Shown in pieces: positions 1 through 6,703 of a stretch of DNA of 64,000 nt (positions within the stretch are counted from its first letter, which is position 1; each line of letters starts with the position of its first letter). Source of the DNA: Colivivens sp963640465. GTDB taxonomy: Bacteria > Bacteroidota > Bacteroidia > Bacteroidales > Bacteroidaceae. Both the position numbers and the translations under genes were made by a program. Below the pieces are notes generated by a model. The model searched no databases. It saw only the letters and a list, made by a program, of their open reading frames with translations, and was not told the DNA's origin. Location of the stretch: the NCBI GenBank assembly GCA_963640465.1, contig CAVHYP010000003.1, positions 23,248-87,247 on the forward strand, written 5' to 3'.

Positions 1-675
1 TCCGGACCGGGCTGAGTCTTTTGCACCGAACATATCTCCGAGTGTGCGTCGGGCAAGCGAACCGAATGGTTTCTTGCGGTTGTTTCTCTGCTCAATCGTC
101 AGTCCGACGAAATACTTGGATTTCTCATAGTCTCTGAAGAATGGTAGAGCCATCAGTTCCTTGTATTGTATGTAGTTGAGAGTTGTGCTCTTGCATATCT
201 CGAAGTAACGGCTCTGGTTCTTCCATCCTTCTGTGATGCGTCGTCTGTATTCTTCGGCTGTCATCTTTGTGCAAATGCGGCTCAAACCGTTGCAGATGGA
301 GTCCAGTCTCGCATTGTATATCTCTCCTATTCCCTGGAACAGCGAGTCTTTGAGCATGTAGGTGATGGAGTCGGCTTTCGTGAATGCATTGTATTTGATG
401 GCTTCGCTGGAGAGCCCGGACTTGAAGTCGATGTACACTTTGTAGTCGGGCAAACTGCTTGCCATCAGCTGTCCGTCGGACGACAGTATGTTGCCTCTCA
501 GCGGTTTTACTTCCAGACTGTCTTTCTCGAACTCCTTCTTCCTTATGCTTTCCCATTTCTGCTTGTCGAAGACCATGGTCTTGAGCATGAATCCAATGAT
601 TCCAAAACCAAAGACAAACGCAATGATTATGACAATTACGGACTGTTCTGATATGTATTTCTTGTCGAACTTCAT
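1..675 (-). CDS. ftsI: Septal transpeptidase FtsI (PBP3 class), N-terminal part
   Basis: Only the first 225 codons are present; the gene runs off the left edge in an open frame. It encodes the penicillin-binding transpeptidase that cross-links septal peptidoglycan. Seen: ATG at 675, a short cytoplasmic start (MKFDKKYISEQS), one membrane segment at about residues 13-31, and the sequence PLRGNILSSDG at 58-68, the usual entry to the PBP dimerisation domain. The catalytic SxxK, SxN and KTG motifs would lie outside the window. It follows mraZ, rsmH and an ftsL-like gene on the same strand, the standard division-cluster order, which separates it from the elongation enzyme mrdA at 23025. FtsI rather than another class B PBP rests mainly on this context. 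Confidence 0.9.
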   Translation of the reverse strand, partial: MKFDKKYISEQSVIVIIIAFVFGFGIIGFMLKTMVFDKQKWESIRKKEFEKDSLEVKPLRGNILSSDGQLMASSLPDYKVYIDFKSGLSSEAIKYNAFTKADSITYMLKDSLFQGIGEIYNARLDSICNGLSRICTKMTAEEYRRRITEGWKNQSRYFEICKSTTLNYIQYKELMALPFFRDYEKSKYFVGLTIEQRNNRKKPFGSLARRTLGDMFGAKDSARSG

Positions 676-699
676 TCTTCCTTGTTCTGTTGTTTGGTT

Positions 700-1170
700 T
701 TAGTCTCTCTTTTTCTTTATTTCGAAAGGTGGAGTCGTGGTGTTGAGGAGAAGCGAGTCTCCGTTTGCTTTCAGTTGTTTCACGATTTCCGACTGTCGGC
801 TTGCATTGAGCAGTTCACTTTCTATGGTCAACACTTTGTAGCGCTCTTCCTGCAGCTGTATTTTCAGGCTGTCGATGAGCAGGGCTTCCTTCTGGCTGGC
901 ATATCGGTTGCCGGTGTAGATGAGTGTGAGGACAACGATGAACATGAAAAACAGCACCTGGTGCTGCATGAAGTGGCTCTGAAGAATGTCGCCTCCGATG
1001 ATGGACCTTAGGCTGATTTCTCCCAGTCCGTCTTCGTCTTCGTCTTCGTCAGTGAACTTCTTGATTGCCTTGATGGCTTCTTCCTGTTCCACGATTTCCT
1101 GCTCTTCGGCTTTTTCTTCCTTGAGCTCTTCGTCGTGTGACGAGTTCATATTTTTATCCTCTTCTTTCAT
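700..1170 (-). CDS. ftsL: FtsL-like division protein
   Basis: A 156-residue bitopic membrane protein in the ftsL position between rsmH and ftsI. Seen: a very acidic N-terminus (residues 1-50, including DEDEDED), one membrane segment at about 72-88, then a predicted coiled coil (about 92-135). This is the FtsL plan; in the family it bridges FtsB/FtsQ and the FtsWI synthase at the septum. FtsL sequences diverge strongly, so the call rests on topology and position. The stop lies 24 bases before the ftsI start. An alternative start is Met8 (ATG at 1149). The acidic cytoplasmic tail is long for FtsL. Confidence 0.75.
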   Translation of the reverse strand: MKEEDKNMNSSHDEELKEEKAEEQEIVEQEEAIKAIKKFTDEDEDEDGLGEISLRSIIGGDILQSHFMQHQVLFFMFIVVLTLIYTGNRYASQKEALLIDSLKIQLQEERYKVLTIESELLNASRQSEIVKQLKANGDSLLLNTTTPPFEIKKKRD

Positions 1171-1181
1171 TTCGTTCTTTT

Positions 1182-1283
1182 GTGTGACCTTTAACTTTCT
1201 CTGCTCGTTCTCTTGTTCGACCTTTAACTTTTTTCTCTGTACGCTCTTATGTCCGTCATGAACTTTATCTGTTCGCTCTCTTA
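1182..1283. repeat. Degenerate tandem repeat, about 34 bp x 3, between rsmH and ftsL
   Basis: Three imperfect units begin at 1182, 1215 and 1251 (spacing 33 and 36). The first two share gacctttaacttt followed by ctctg; the third is more diverged (gaactttatctg). The array fills most of the spacer between rsmH and the ftsL-like gene. No role is evident. Confidence 0.6.
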
Positions 1284-1290
1284 TGTGCCC

Positions 1291-2211
1291 TTAGATTTTC
1301 TCCGCAATCCTTAGTTTTGCACTTCTTGAGCGCGGGTTGTTTTCCTGCTCTTCGGCATCGGGTATGATGGGTTTCCGTGTGATGAGCCGGAACGGTGTGT
1401 GGCTCTGTCCGTAGAAGTCTTTCTCCTCAATCCCTTCTGTGTTTCCGGTTTTCATGAGGTTCTTCACCATGCGGTCCTCCAGTGAGTGATAGGTGATGAC
1501 CACCAGCCGCCCGCCTGGCTTGAGCAGTTCTGTTGCTGAGTTGAGCATTTCCTTGAGCGCGTCCATCTCGTGGTTTACCTCGATTCTCAATGCCTGGAAC
1601 ACCTTTGCCATGTCTTTCTTCTCTCTGTCCCTGCCGAGAAACCGTTGCACGGTGTTCATCAGGTCGTTTGTTGTGAGAATCGGTTTGTCGCTTCTTGTCT
1701 TGACTATGGCTGAGGCTATCTGGCGGCTGTTTTTTATCTCTCCGTAGAGGTGGAGGATGGTTGCCAGGTCCTGATCGCTGTAGTTGTTGACGATGTCGGC
1801 AGCGGTTGTGCTGGCTTTCTGGTTCATTCTCATGTCGAGCGGACTGTCGAATCTGAAGGAAAAGCCGCGTTCCTTGTCGTCGAAGTGGTGGGACGATACG
1901 CCCAGGTCTGCCAGCAGTCCGTCGATTCCGTCGGTTTCTCCGTGGAATTTCATGAAGTTCTTCAGATATCTGAAGTTGCTACGCACGAAGGTGAAGTGTC
2001 CGTCGTTCTCGATGATGTTCTTTTCCGCATCTGCATCCTGGTCGAAGCTGTAGAGTCGGGTATTGCCCTGAAGTCTGCTCAGGATTTCTCTGCTGTGTCC
2101 TCCTCCGCCGAATGTGACATCGACATAAACTCCGTCTTGCCGGATGTTCATGCCGTCGATGCTTGGCTTGAGCAGAACTGGTACGTGGTATGTTCCTGTC
2201 TCTGTTGTCAT
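1291..2211 (-). CDS. rsmH: 16S rRNA (cytosine-1402-N4) methyltransferase RsmH
   Basis: SAM-dependent methyltransferase that modifies C1402 of 16S rRNA in the P site (also called MraW). The start at 2211 (MTTETGTYHVPVLLKP) is chosen because the family begins at the HVPVLL motif; an in-frame extension to 2415 overlaps the mraZ 3' end and has no family resemblance. The protein is 306 residues, the usual length. Seen: DVTFGGGGHS at about 31-40 (SAM-binding loop), LLADLGVSSHHFD, FRFDSPLDMRM, and YHSLEDRMVKN near the C-terminus. It lies between mraZ and ftsL, as in most bacteria. Confidence 0.96.
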   Translation of the reverse strand: MTTETGTYHVPVLLKPSIDGMNIRQDGVYVDVTFGGGGHSREILSRLQGNTRLYSFDQDADAEKNIIENDGHFTFVRSNFRYLKNFMKFHGETDGIDGLLADLGVSSHHFDDKERGFSFRFDSPLDMRMNQKASTTAADIVNNYSDQDLATILHLYGEIKNSRQIASAIVKTRSDKPILTTNDLMNTVQRFLGRDREKKDMAKVFQALRIEVNHEMDALKEMLNSATELLKPGGRLVVITYHSLEDRMVKNLMKTGNTEGIEEKDFYGQSHTPFRLITRKPIIPDAEEQENNPRSRSAKLRIAEKI

Positions 2212-2318
2212 ACTCAGTGGAGTGTTTACTGGTTTATTGTTTCTGTTTTGGAATATAATGTACGCGCGCGAGATGCAATTTATTGAAAATGAAAACTTGT
2301 GGGCGTTGTGGCTTGTGT

Positions 2319-2792
2319 CTAGACGAGTCCCGAGGGCAGGTCGGAGGGCAATTCTGCCATGATGTTTTGCAATTCCTCCCCAAGGCAGGAGTCTTGCTTG
2401 AGGACTTCCTCGCATCTTTGCCTGTCCCAGACTTCGATATGGTCGTCTACAGCCAGGAACCTCACGTCCTGGGTTATGCCTGCGTATTGAAGTTTATATT
2501 TGTTTATCAAAAAGCGTCCGTTGCTGTCGAGCTCGATTATCTCGGCGTCGGCAAGGAACTGTCGGAGGATTTGCTGATGCTGTCCGTTCCATCGGTTGAG
2601 CTTTTGCCTCAGCATGTCCAAAAGGCTGTTCCAAAGGCTTTCTGGATATAGCACAAGGCATTTCTGGAAGAGGTCTATCCGCAATACGAACCTTTTCTCG
2701 TTCTCTGCTTCAAGAATCTTCCTGTAAGGTGCCGGGAGGAATACTCTTCCTTTGGCATCTGCTTTGGCTATGTAGTCTCCTATGAACCGCAT
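2319..2792 (-). CDS. mraZ: Transcriptional regulator MraZ
   Basis: DNA-binding protein that usually opens and represses the division cluster. The start at 2792 (MRFIGDYIAKADAKGR) is chosen over an upstream in-frame start at 2921 because the family begins at this sequence. The protein has 157 residues with two MraZ half-domains, each with the D-x3-R signature: D12-R16 (DAKGR) and D89-R93 (DSNGR). Family members form ring oligomers that bind direct repeats of TGGNN at 10-bp spacing upstream of their own gene. Such repeats are visible here at 2831-2863. Confidence 0.95.
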   Translation of the reverse strand: MRFIGDYIAKADAKGRVFLPAPYRKILEAENEKRFVLRIDLFQKCLVLYPESLWNSLLDMLRQKLNRWNGQHQQILRQFLADAEIIELDSNGRFLINKYKLQYAGITQDVRFLAVDDHIEVWDRQRCEEVLKQDSCLGEELQNIMAELPSDLPSGLV

Positions 2793-2818
2793 CAATCCTT
2801 CTTTTCCTAATCTGACTG

Positions 2819-2826
2819 CAAATGTA
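2819..2826 (-). promoter_or_regulatory. -7 promoter element of mraZ
   Basis: On the minus strand the sequence reads TACATTTG, matching the Bacteroidota -7 consensus TAnnTTTG, 26 bases before the mraZ ATG. The matching -33 position (about 2846-2849) falls inside the TGGNG repeat and reads GGTG, not TTTG, so this may be a weak or regulator-dependent promoter. Confidence 0.55.
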
Positions 2827-2830
2827 AGGA

Positions 2831-2863
2831 TTTTTCTCCACATTCCACCACATTCCACCACGA
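2831..2863 (-). promoter_or_regulatory. Putative MraZ operator (TGGNG repeats, 10-bp period)
   Basis: Read on the minus strand, two exact copies of TGGTGGAATG are followed by TGGAG, so TGG recurs with an exact 10-bp period. TGGNN boxes separated by 5 bases are the known MraZ operator layout. The repeat begins about 40 bases upstream of the mraZ ATG and overlies the expected -33 position, fitting autorepression. Identification is by pattern only. Confidence 0.6.
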
Positions 2864-3085
2864 TTATTTCAAAACTTTTTTCATCTTTTCTTTTCATCTT
2901 TTCTTTGCTGCTGATTGTCAAATGGTTGGTGTGTGGTGAATTGGTGGGGCGTTTCTCGAAGTGAATGTCGAGTTTGCACCGAGGGCTTTTGCTGAAGTTT
3001 CGGACGGATCATCTGTTTTGTCCGTGAAATTGGAAGGCTGACGTCGGTTAAAATTGAACTAACCTTAAAATAAATTCGATATAAT
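2864..3085. other. Divergent spacer upstream of mraZ and the porin-like gene
   Basis: AT-rich sequence between the mraZ operator and the promoter of the barrel-protein gene. An 85-codon minus-strand frame here (2881-3138) is lysine- and arginine-rich, has no family resemblance and overlaps the opposing promoter. No further gene is seen. Confidence 0.5.
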
Positions 3086-3116
3086 TTTGCAGAACGATAA
3101 ATTTGTCCTACCTTTG
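3086..3116 (+). promoter_or_regulatory. Bacteroidota-type promoter of the outer-membrane barrel gene
   Basis: TTTG at 3086-3089, a 19-base spacer, then TACCTTTG at 3109-3116. This is a perfect match to the -33/-7 pattern. It predicts a 5' leader of about 34 bases. Confidence 0.8.
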
Positions 3117-3153
3117 CCGTTGAGAAACGAACAAACATTCAATAGTTGTAATT

Positions 3154-3774
3154 ATGAAAAAGATTTTTAGTATTATCGCAGTTGTGGCAGCATTCGTTCT
3201 TGCTGTTCCTGCACAGGCTCAGGTTCAATTCGGTATCAAGGCTGGTTTGAACGTAAACAAAGTTAGTTTGAGCGATGTTGGTTCAAATTTTGACGGTGAA
3301 AACCGCACTGGTTTCTTTGCTGGTGTGACAGCAGACATCACTCTCCCAATCGTAGGTCTCGGTGCAGATATCTCAGTTCTTTATGACAATAAGGTTGCTG
3401 GAACTTCAGTGGGTGACAAGGATGTGGACAAAACACTGCAATACATTGATATTCCAATTAATATCAAGTATACACTTGGCTTTAGCAGTTTGGCAAGCGT
3501 TTACGTGGCAACCGGTCCACAGTTCGCCTTCAATATCGGTGACAGAAGTTGGGCTCTCTCCGACTTGAACAAGGATTGGGAACTGAAGAAGTCTGAATTC
3601 TCATGGAACGTAGGTGCAGGTATTACAGTTCGCAGCCACATCAGAATCGGCTACAACTATAATATCGCAATTGGCAAGACTGCAGAATTCAAGGTTGAAG
3701 CTCTCGGACAGGATTTGGTCAAGGGTAAATTGAAGAATAATACTCATCAGATTTCTCTGACTTATTTGTTCTAA
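3154..3774 (+). CDS. Outer-membrane beta-barrel protein (PorT/OmpX-like)
   Basis: A 206-residue secreted protein with a cleavable signal peptide (MKKIFSIIAVVAAF...PAQAQ, cut near residue 22). The mature part starts VQFGIKAGLNVNK, alternates polar and hydrophobic residues, is glycine-rich, and ends in an aromatic strand (HQISLTYLF), typical of small 8-stranded outer-membrane barrels of the PorT/OMP_b-brl_2 type common in Bacteroidota. The specific role is unknown. It has its own strong promoter and is followed by a terminator-like hairpin, so it is probably transcribed alone and abundantly. Confidence 0.85.
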   Translation: MKKIFSIIAVVAAFVLAVPAQAQVQFGIKAGLNVNKVSLSDVGSNFDGENRTGFFAGVTADITLPIVGLGADISVLYDNKVAGTSVGDKDVDKTLQYIDIPINIKYTLGFSSLASVYVATGPQFAFNIGDRSWALSDLNKDWELKKSEFSWNVGAGITVRSHIRIGYNYNIAIGKTAEFKVEALGQDLVKGKLKNNTHQISLTYLF

Positions 3775-3805
3775 ATCCGATTTAATAAAACTGAAATACA
3801 TAAGT

Positions 3806-3848
3806 GTGAACCTCTATCGATGAAATCGTGGAGGTTCACTCGTTTTCT
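3806..3848 (+). terminator. Terminator-like hairpin after the barrel-protein gene
   Basis: GTGAACCTC (3806-3814) pairs with GAGGTTCAC (3831-3839). A nested CGAT/ATCG helix sits inside, and TCGTTTTCT follows. It begins 31 bases after the stop codon. Confidence 0.75.
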
Positions 3849-3928
3849 AAGGTCAATTGAGTCATGAAACTTAACCGGATTTTTGCCAATGTCACGTGGT
3901 CTCTCTTGGCGGCTAATAAAGCCCGTTT

Positions 3929-4050
3929 TATTTCTCTGACTAGGAAAAATTCTTTTTTTCTGACTGGGAAAATAATTTTCTCTGACTAGGAAAATAAATC
4001 TCCCTAACTGGGAGGAGAAATCCCGCTCCTGGGGAAGGTCGGTTTTTCTG
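3929..4050. repeat. Array of the CTCTGACTAGG hairpin repeat
   Basis: Units around 3929-3950 and 3975-3995 read attt(c)tctgactaggaaaat. A unit at 3951-3974 reads tttctgactgggaaaat, and more decayed units follow (ctccctaactgggagg, gctcctggggaag, tttctggttggaaag) at about 24-base spacing. Each good unit can fold, with ATTTTC pairing GAAAAT and inner CT/AG around a GACT loop. The same core recurs at 26547, 40715 and 45749. Confidence 0.65.
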
Positions 4051-4165
4051 GTTGGAAAGCGCTCTTTGGATGGCGGATTTACCTTGCTTTGTTCGCCATT
4101 CATTTGTTTTGCTTTGCCTATCAAAAAATCTTTCTTAACAGTGCCGATCTTTCCGATTATTTTGC

Positions 4166-4173
4166 TATCTTTG
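4166..4173 (+). promoter_or_regulatory. -7 promoter element of priA
   Basis: TATCTTTG matches TAnnTTTG and ends 4 bases before the priA ATG, so the transcript would be leaderless or nearly so. No TTTG is seen 19-21 bases upstream. Confidence 0.5.
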
Positions 4174-4177
4174 CATC

Positions 4178-6424
4178 ATGAAATTCGCAGACGTTATAAT
4201 ACCATTGCCTTTACAGGATGACTATACTTACAGCGTTCCCGATGAAATCGTGGAGAGCGTGCAAGTTGGTTGTCGTGTGCTTGTGCCGTTCGGTCAGCGC
4301 AAGACGTACATTGGTGTTGTCCGTCGCCTGCATGACAATCCGCCGACTGGTTACAAGGTGAAACCTCTGTCGCGACTTATCGACTCTATGCCTGTTGTGC
4401 TTCCCCGGCAACTTGAACTCTGGGAATGGATTGCCAGCTACTATATCTGTCCGTTGGGCGATGTCTACAATGCAGCCTTGCCTGCCGGACTGAAGGACAA
4501 TGGTTTCCGTCCGAAGACAGAAACGCTGGTTCGCTTGTCGGATACGGTGGATTCGTCGAAACTTGATATCATCGTCAACTTCCTCAAGAAGACGAAGAAA
4601 CAGCAGGTTCTGTTCGAGACTTTCATCGAGATGTCGGGCTGCGGTCGTCTTTCCGAACCTAAACCAGTGGCGAAGTCCGAACTGATACACATGTGCGCAG
4701 TAACAAATGCCGCGTTCAAGGGACTCATCGACAAACATTTGCTTGTGCAGTATGAACATGAAATCTGTCGGTTAAATTACGGTGAGTCCGTCTCGACTAC
4801 ACTTAATCCGCTCAATGAAAACCAACGGCAGGCTGAGAATGAAATCAACCGATTGTTTGAAACCAAGAATGTTGTGCTGCTGCATGGAGTGACATCAAGT
4901 GGAAAGACAGAGATTTACATTCATGAGATAAAACGGATGATGGCAGAAGGTAAGCAAGTGCTTTACCTCTTGCCGGAAATTGCCCTGACTACACAGATAA
5001 CCGAACGATTGCACCGTGTCTTTGGCGACGGTATGGGTGTGTATCATTCCAAGTTCTCGGATGCAGAACGGGTGGAGGTTTACAATAAACAGCTGTCCGA
5101 CAGTCCCTTTCAATTGATTCTCGGTGTGCGTTCTTCCGTTTTCCTGCCTTTCAAGAATCTCGGACTGGTGGTGGTGGACGAGGAGCATGAAACGTCCTAC
5201 AAGCAGCAGGACCCGGCTCCGCGCTATCATGCAAGAAACTGTGCGATTGTACTTGCCAACCAGTTTCGTGCCAAGGTGCTGCTCGGAACTGCTACACCGA
5301 GTCTGGAAACCTACAGCATGGCAAAGGCAGACAAGTACGGCTACGTCCGCCTGTCGAAACGCTATATGGACATGCAACTCCCTGACATCGAATTAATCGA
5401 TATTAAACGCCTGCGGTTCCAAAAGCGGATGAAAGGTCCGTTCTCTTTGCGCTTGATCGATTCCATCGGTGAATCGCTTGCCAACGAAGAACAGGTGATT
5501 CTCTTCCAGAACCGTCGTGGCTATTCCAATTTTATCCAGTGTAAGACTTGTGGGTGGGTTCCGCGCTGCGAGCATTGTGACGTGAGCCTTACATACCACA
5601 AAGGCTGCAGCCAACTGGTGTGCCACTATTGTGGAAAAGTCTACGACCTGCCGTCTAAATGTCCAAACTGCGAGGAGATGAATTTTGTTGATGTCGGCAT
5701 TGGAACAGAAAAGATTGAGTCGTTGGTACATAAGTATTTTCCTGATGCACGGACGGTCAGGATGGACATTGATACAGCCCATACGAGGGCTGCCTACGAA
5801 CGAATCATACAGGACTTTGCCCAACATAAATACGATGTTCTCATCGGAACACAGATGGTTACCAAAGGGTTGGACTTCGACAATGTGAGCGTTGTCGGCA
5901 TACTCGATGCTGATACGCTGCTGAACATTCCGGACTTCAGAAGCCATGAACGTGCGTTCCACGTCTTGGCGCAGGTGGCAGGCAGGGCAGGACGAAAACA
6001 CCGGAAGGGGAAGGTCGTGCTGCAAACCCGTTCCATCGATTCGGATATAATCTCGTTTGTGGCATCAAATGATTATGAGTCAATGTATAATATGCAGATG
6101 GAAGAGCGTAAGCTGTTTCATTACCCACCATACTTCCGGCTGATAAATGTGTATCTGCGCCACCGCGACTCTGTGAGAGTGGACGTGTTGGCTGCGGACA
6201 TGGCTCGTCTGCTCAGGCAATCGTTTGGCGAAAGGGTGCTTGGACCGGACAAACCGCCAGTGTCGAGGGTGCAGTCGATGTTTATCCGCAAGCTCATAAT
6301 CAAGATTGAGAAGAAATCGTCGGTGTCAAAAGTAAGGGACATATTGATGGCAATCCAGTCGCAGATTATGGAGCAACCGAGCGCAAGCGGTTTACAGGTT
6401 TACTACGATGTTGACCCGATGTGA
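4178..6424 (+). CDS. priA: Primosomal protein N' (replication restart helicase PriA)
   Basis: 3'-to-5' DNA helicase that recognises stalled forks and loads the replisome. 748 residues, normal length. Seen in order: N-terminal fork-binding domain (MKFADVIIPLPLQDDYTYSVP), Walker A GVTSSGKT at 237-244, DEEH box at 334-337 (VVVDEEHETSYKQ), and helicase motif GTATPS near 370. A zinc-binding insert has four CxxC pairs (Cys455/458, 464/467, 482/485, 495/498), followed by the C-terminal helicase motifs IGTQMVTKGLDFDNV and QVAGRAGR. The stop codon lies inside the first unit of a 26-bp tandem repeat. It appears monocistronic. Confidence 0.97.
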   Translation: MKFADVIIPLPLQDDYTYSVPDEIVESVQVGCRVLVPFGQRKTYIGVVRRLHDNPPTGYKVKPLSRLIDSMPVVLPRQLELWEWIASYYICPLGDVYNAALPAGLKDNGFRPKTETLVRLSDTVDSSKLDIIVNFLKKTKKQQVLFETFIEMSGCGRLSEPKPVAKSELIHMCAVTNAAFKGLIDKHLLVQYEHEICRLNYGESVSTTLNPLNENQRQAENEINRLFETKNVVLLHGVTSSGKTEIYIHEIKRMMAEGKQVLYLLPEIALTTQITERLHRVFGDGMGVYHSKFSDAERVEVYNKQLSDSPFQLILGVRSSVFLPFKNLGLVVVDEEHETSYKQQDPAPRYHARNCAIVLANQFRAKVLLGTATPSLETYSMAKADKYGYVRLSKRYMDMQLPDIELIDIKRLRFQKRMKGPFSLRLIDSIGESLANEEQVILFQNRRGYSNFIQCKTCGWVPRCEHCDVSLTYHKGCSQLVCHYCGKVYDLPSKCPNCEEMNFVDVGIGTEKIESLVHKYFPDARTVRMDIDTAHTRAAYERIIQDFAQHKYDVLIGTQMVTKGLDFDNVSVVGILDADTLLNIPDFRSHERAFHVLAQVAGRAGRKHRKGKVVLQTRSIDSDIISFVASNDYESMYNMQMEERKLFHYPPYFRLINVYLRHRDSVRVDVLAADMARLLRQSFGERVLGPDKPPVSRVQSMFIRKLIIKIEKKSSVSKVRDILMAIQSQIMEQPSASGLQVYYDVDPM

Positions 6425-6576
6425 TGTTGGCGCGATGCTTGTATGATGTGAAGTTGTGTGATGGCTGCATGATGTGAAACTGTGTGATGCCTGCACAATG
6501 TGATGTTGCCACAATGCTGCGCAATGTGATTGTTGCAAGTTGTTTGCATGATGTGATTGTTGTGTGATGTTGGCAA
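6418..6576. repeat. Six-unit degenerate tandem repeat, period 26-27 bp, at the priA 3' end
   Basis: The heptamer gatgtga or aatgtga recurs at 6418, 6445, 6471, 6497, 6523 and 6550 (spacing 27, 26, 26, 26, 27). Between repeats lie gttg...gatgcntgca-like tracts that partly repeat at half period. The first unit overlaps the priA stop codon. The minus-strand frame through it (6403-6669, His/Thr/Ile-rich) is a by-product of the repeat. Confidence 0.8.
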
Positions 6577-6630
6577 TTTGACGCTTGGTTCCGTTATTTG
6601 CCTGTAAAGTTGTTGAAAAAGGCAGACTCC

Positions 6631-6662
6631 TTTGGCTATGTGGCTGAAAAGCCTTACCTTTG
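6631..6662 (+). promoter_or_regulatory. Promoter of the threonine operon
   Basis: TTTG at 6631-6634, a 20-base spacer and TACCTTTG at 6655-6662 match the -33/-7 pattern, 41 bases before the thrA ATG. The short leader has no visible threonine/isoleucine-rich peptide or attenuator. Confidence 0.75.
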
Positions 6663-6703
6663 TGGCCAAATTATATATAGAAGTAAACGAAGAATCCTAA
6701 ACG

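Noticed and set aside
166..651. Plus-strand 161-codon open frame at the left edge
   Set aside because: It is antisense to the ftsI coding frame, which has clear PBP motifs.
2212..2415. N-terminal extension of rsmH to 2415
   Set aside because: Adds 68 residues without family resemblance, read from the mraZ end; the family starts at 2211.
2881..3138. 85-codon minus-strand frame upstream of mraZ
   Set aside because: Lies across the opposing promoter at 3086-3116 and has no recognisable content.
6418..6576. CRISPR array
   Set aside because: Units are contiguous with no unique spacers, and no cas genes are present. The same holds for 40975-41066.
6403..6669. 88-codon minus frame rich in His, Ile and Thr
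   Set aside because: Produced by translation of the 26-bp tandem repeat.
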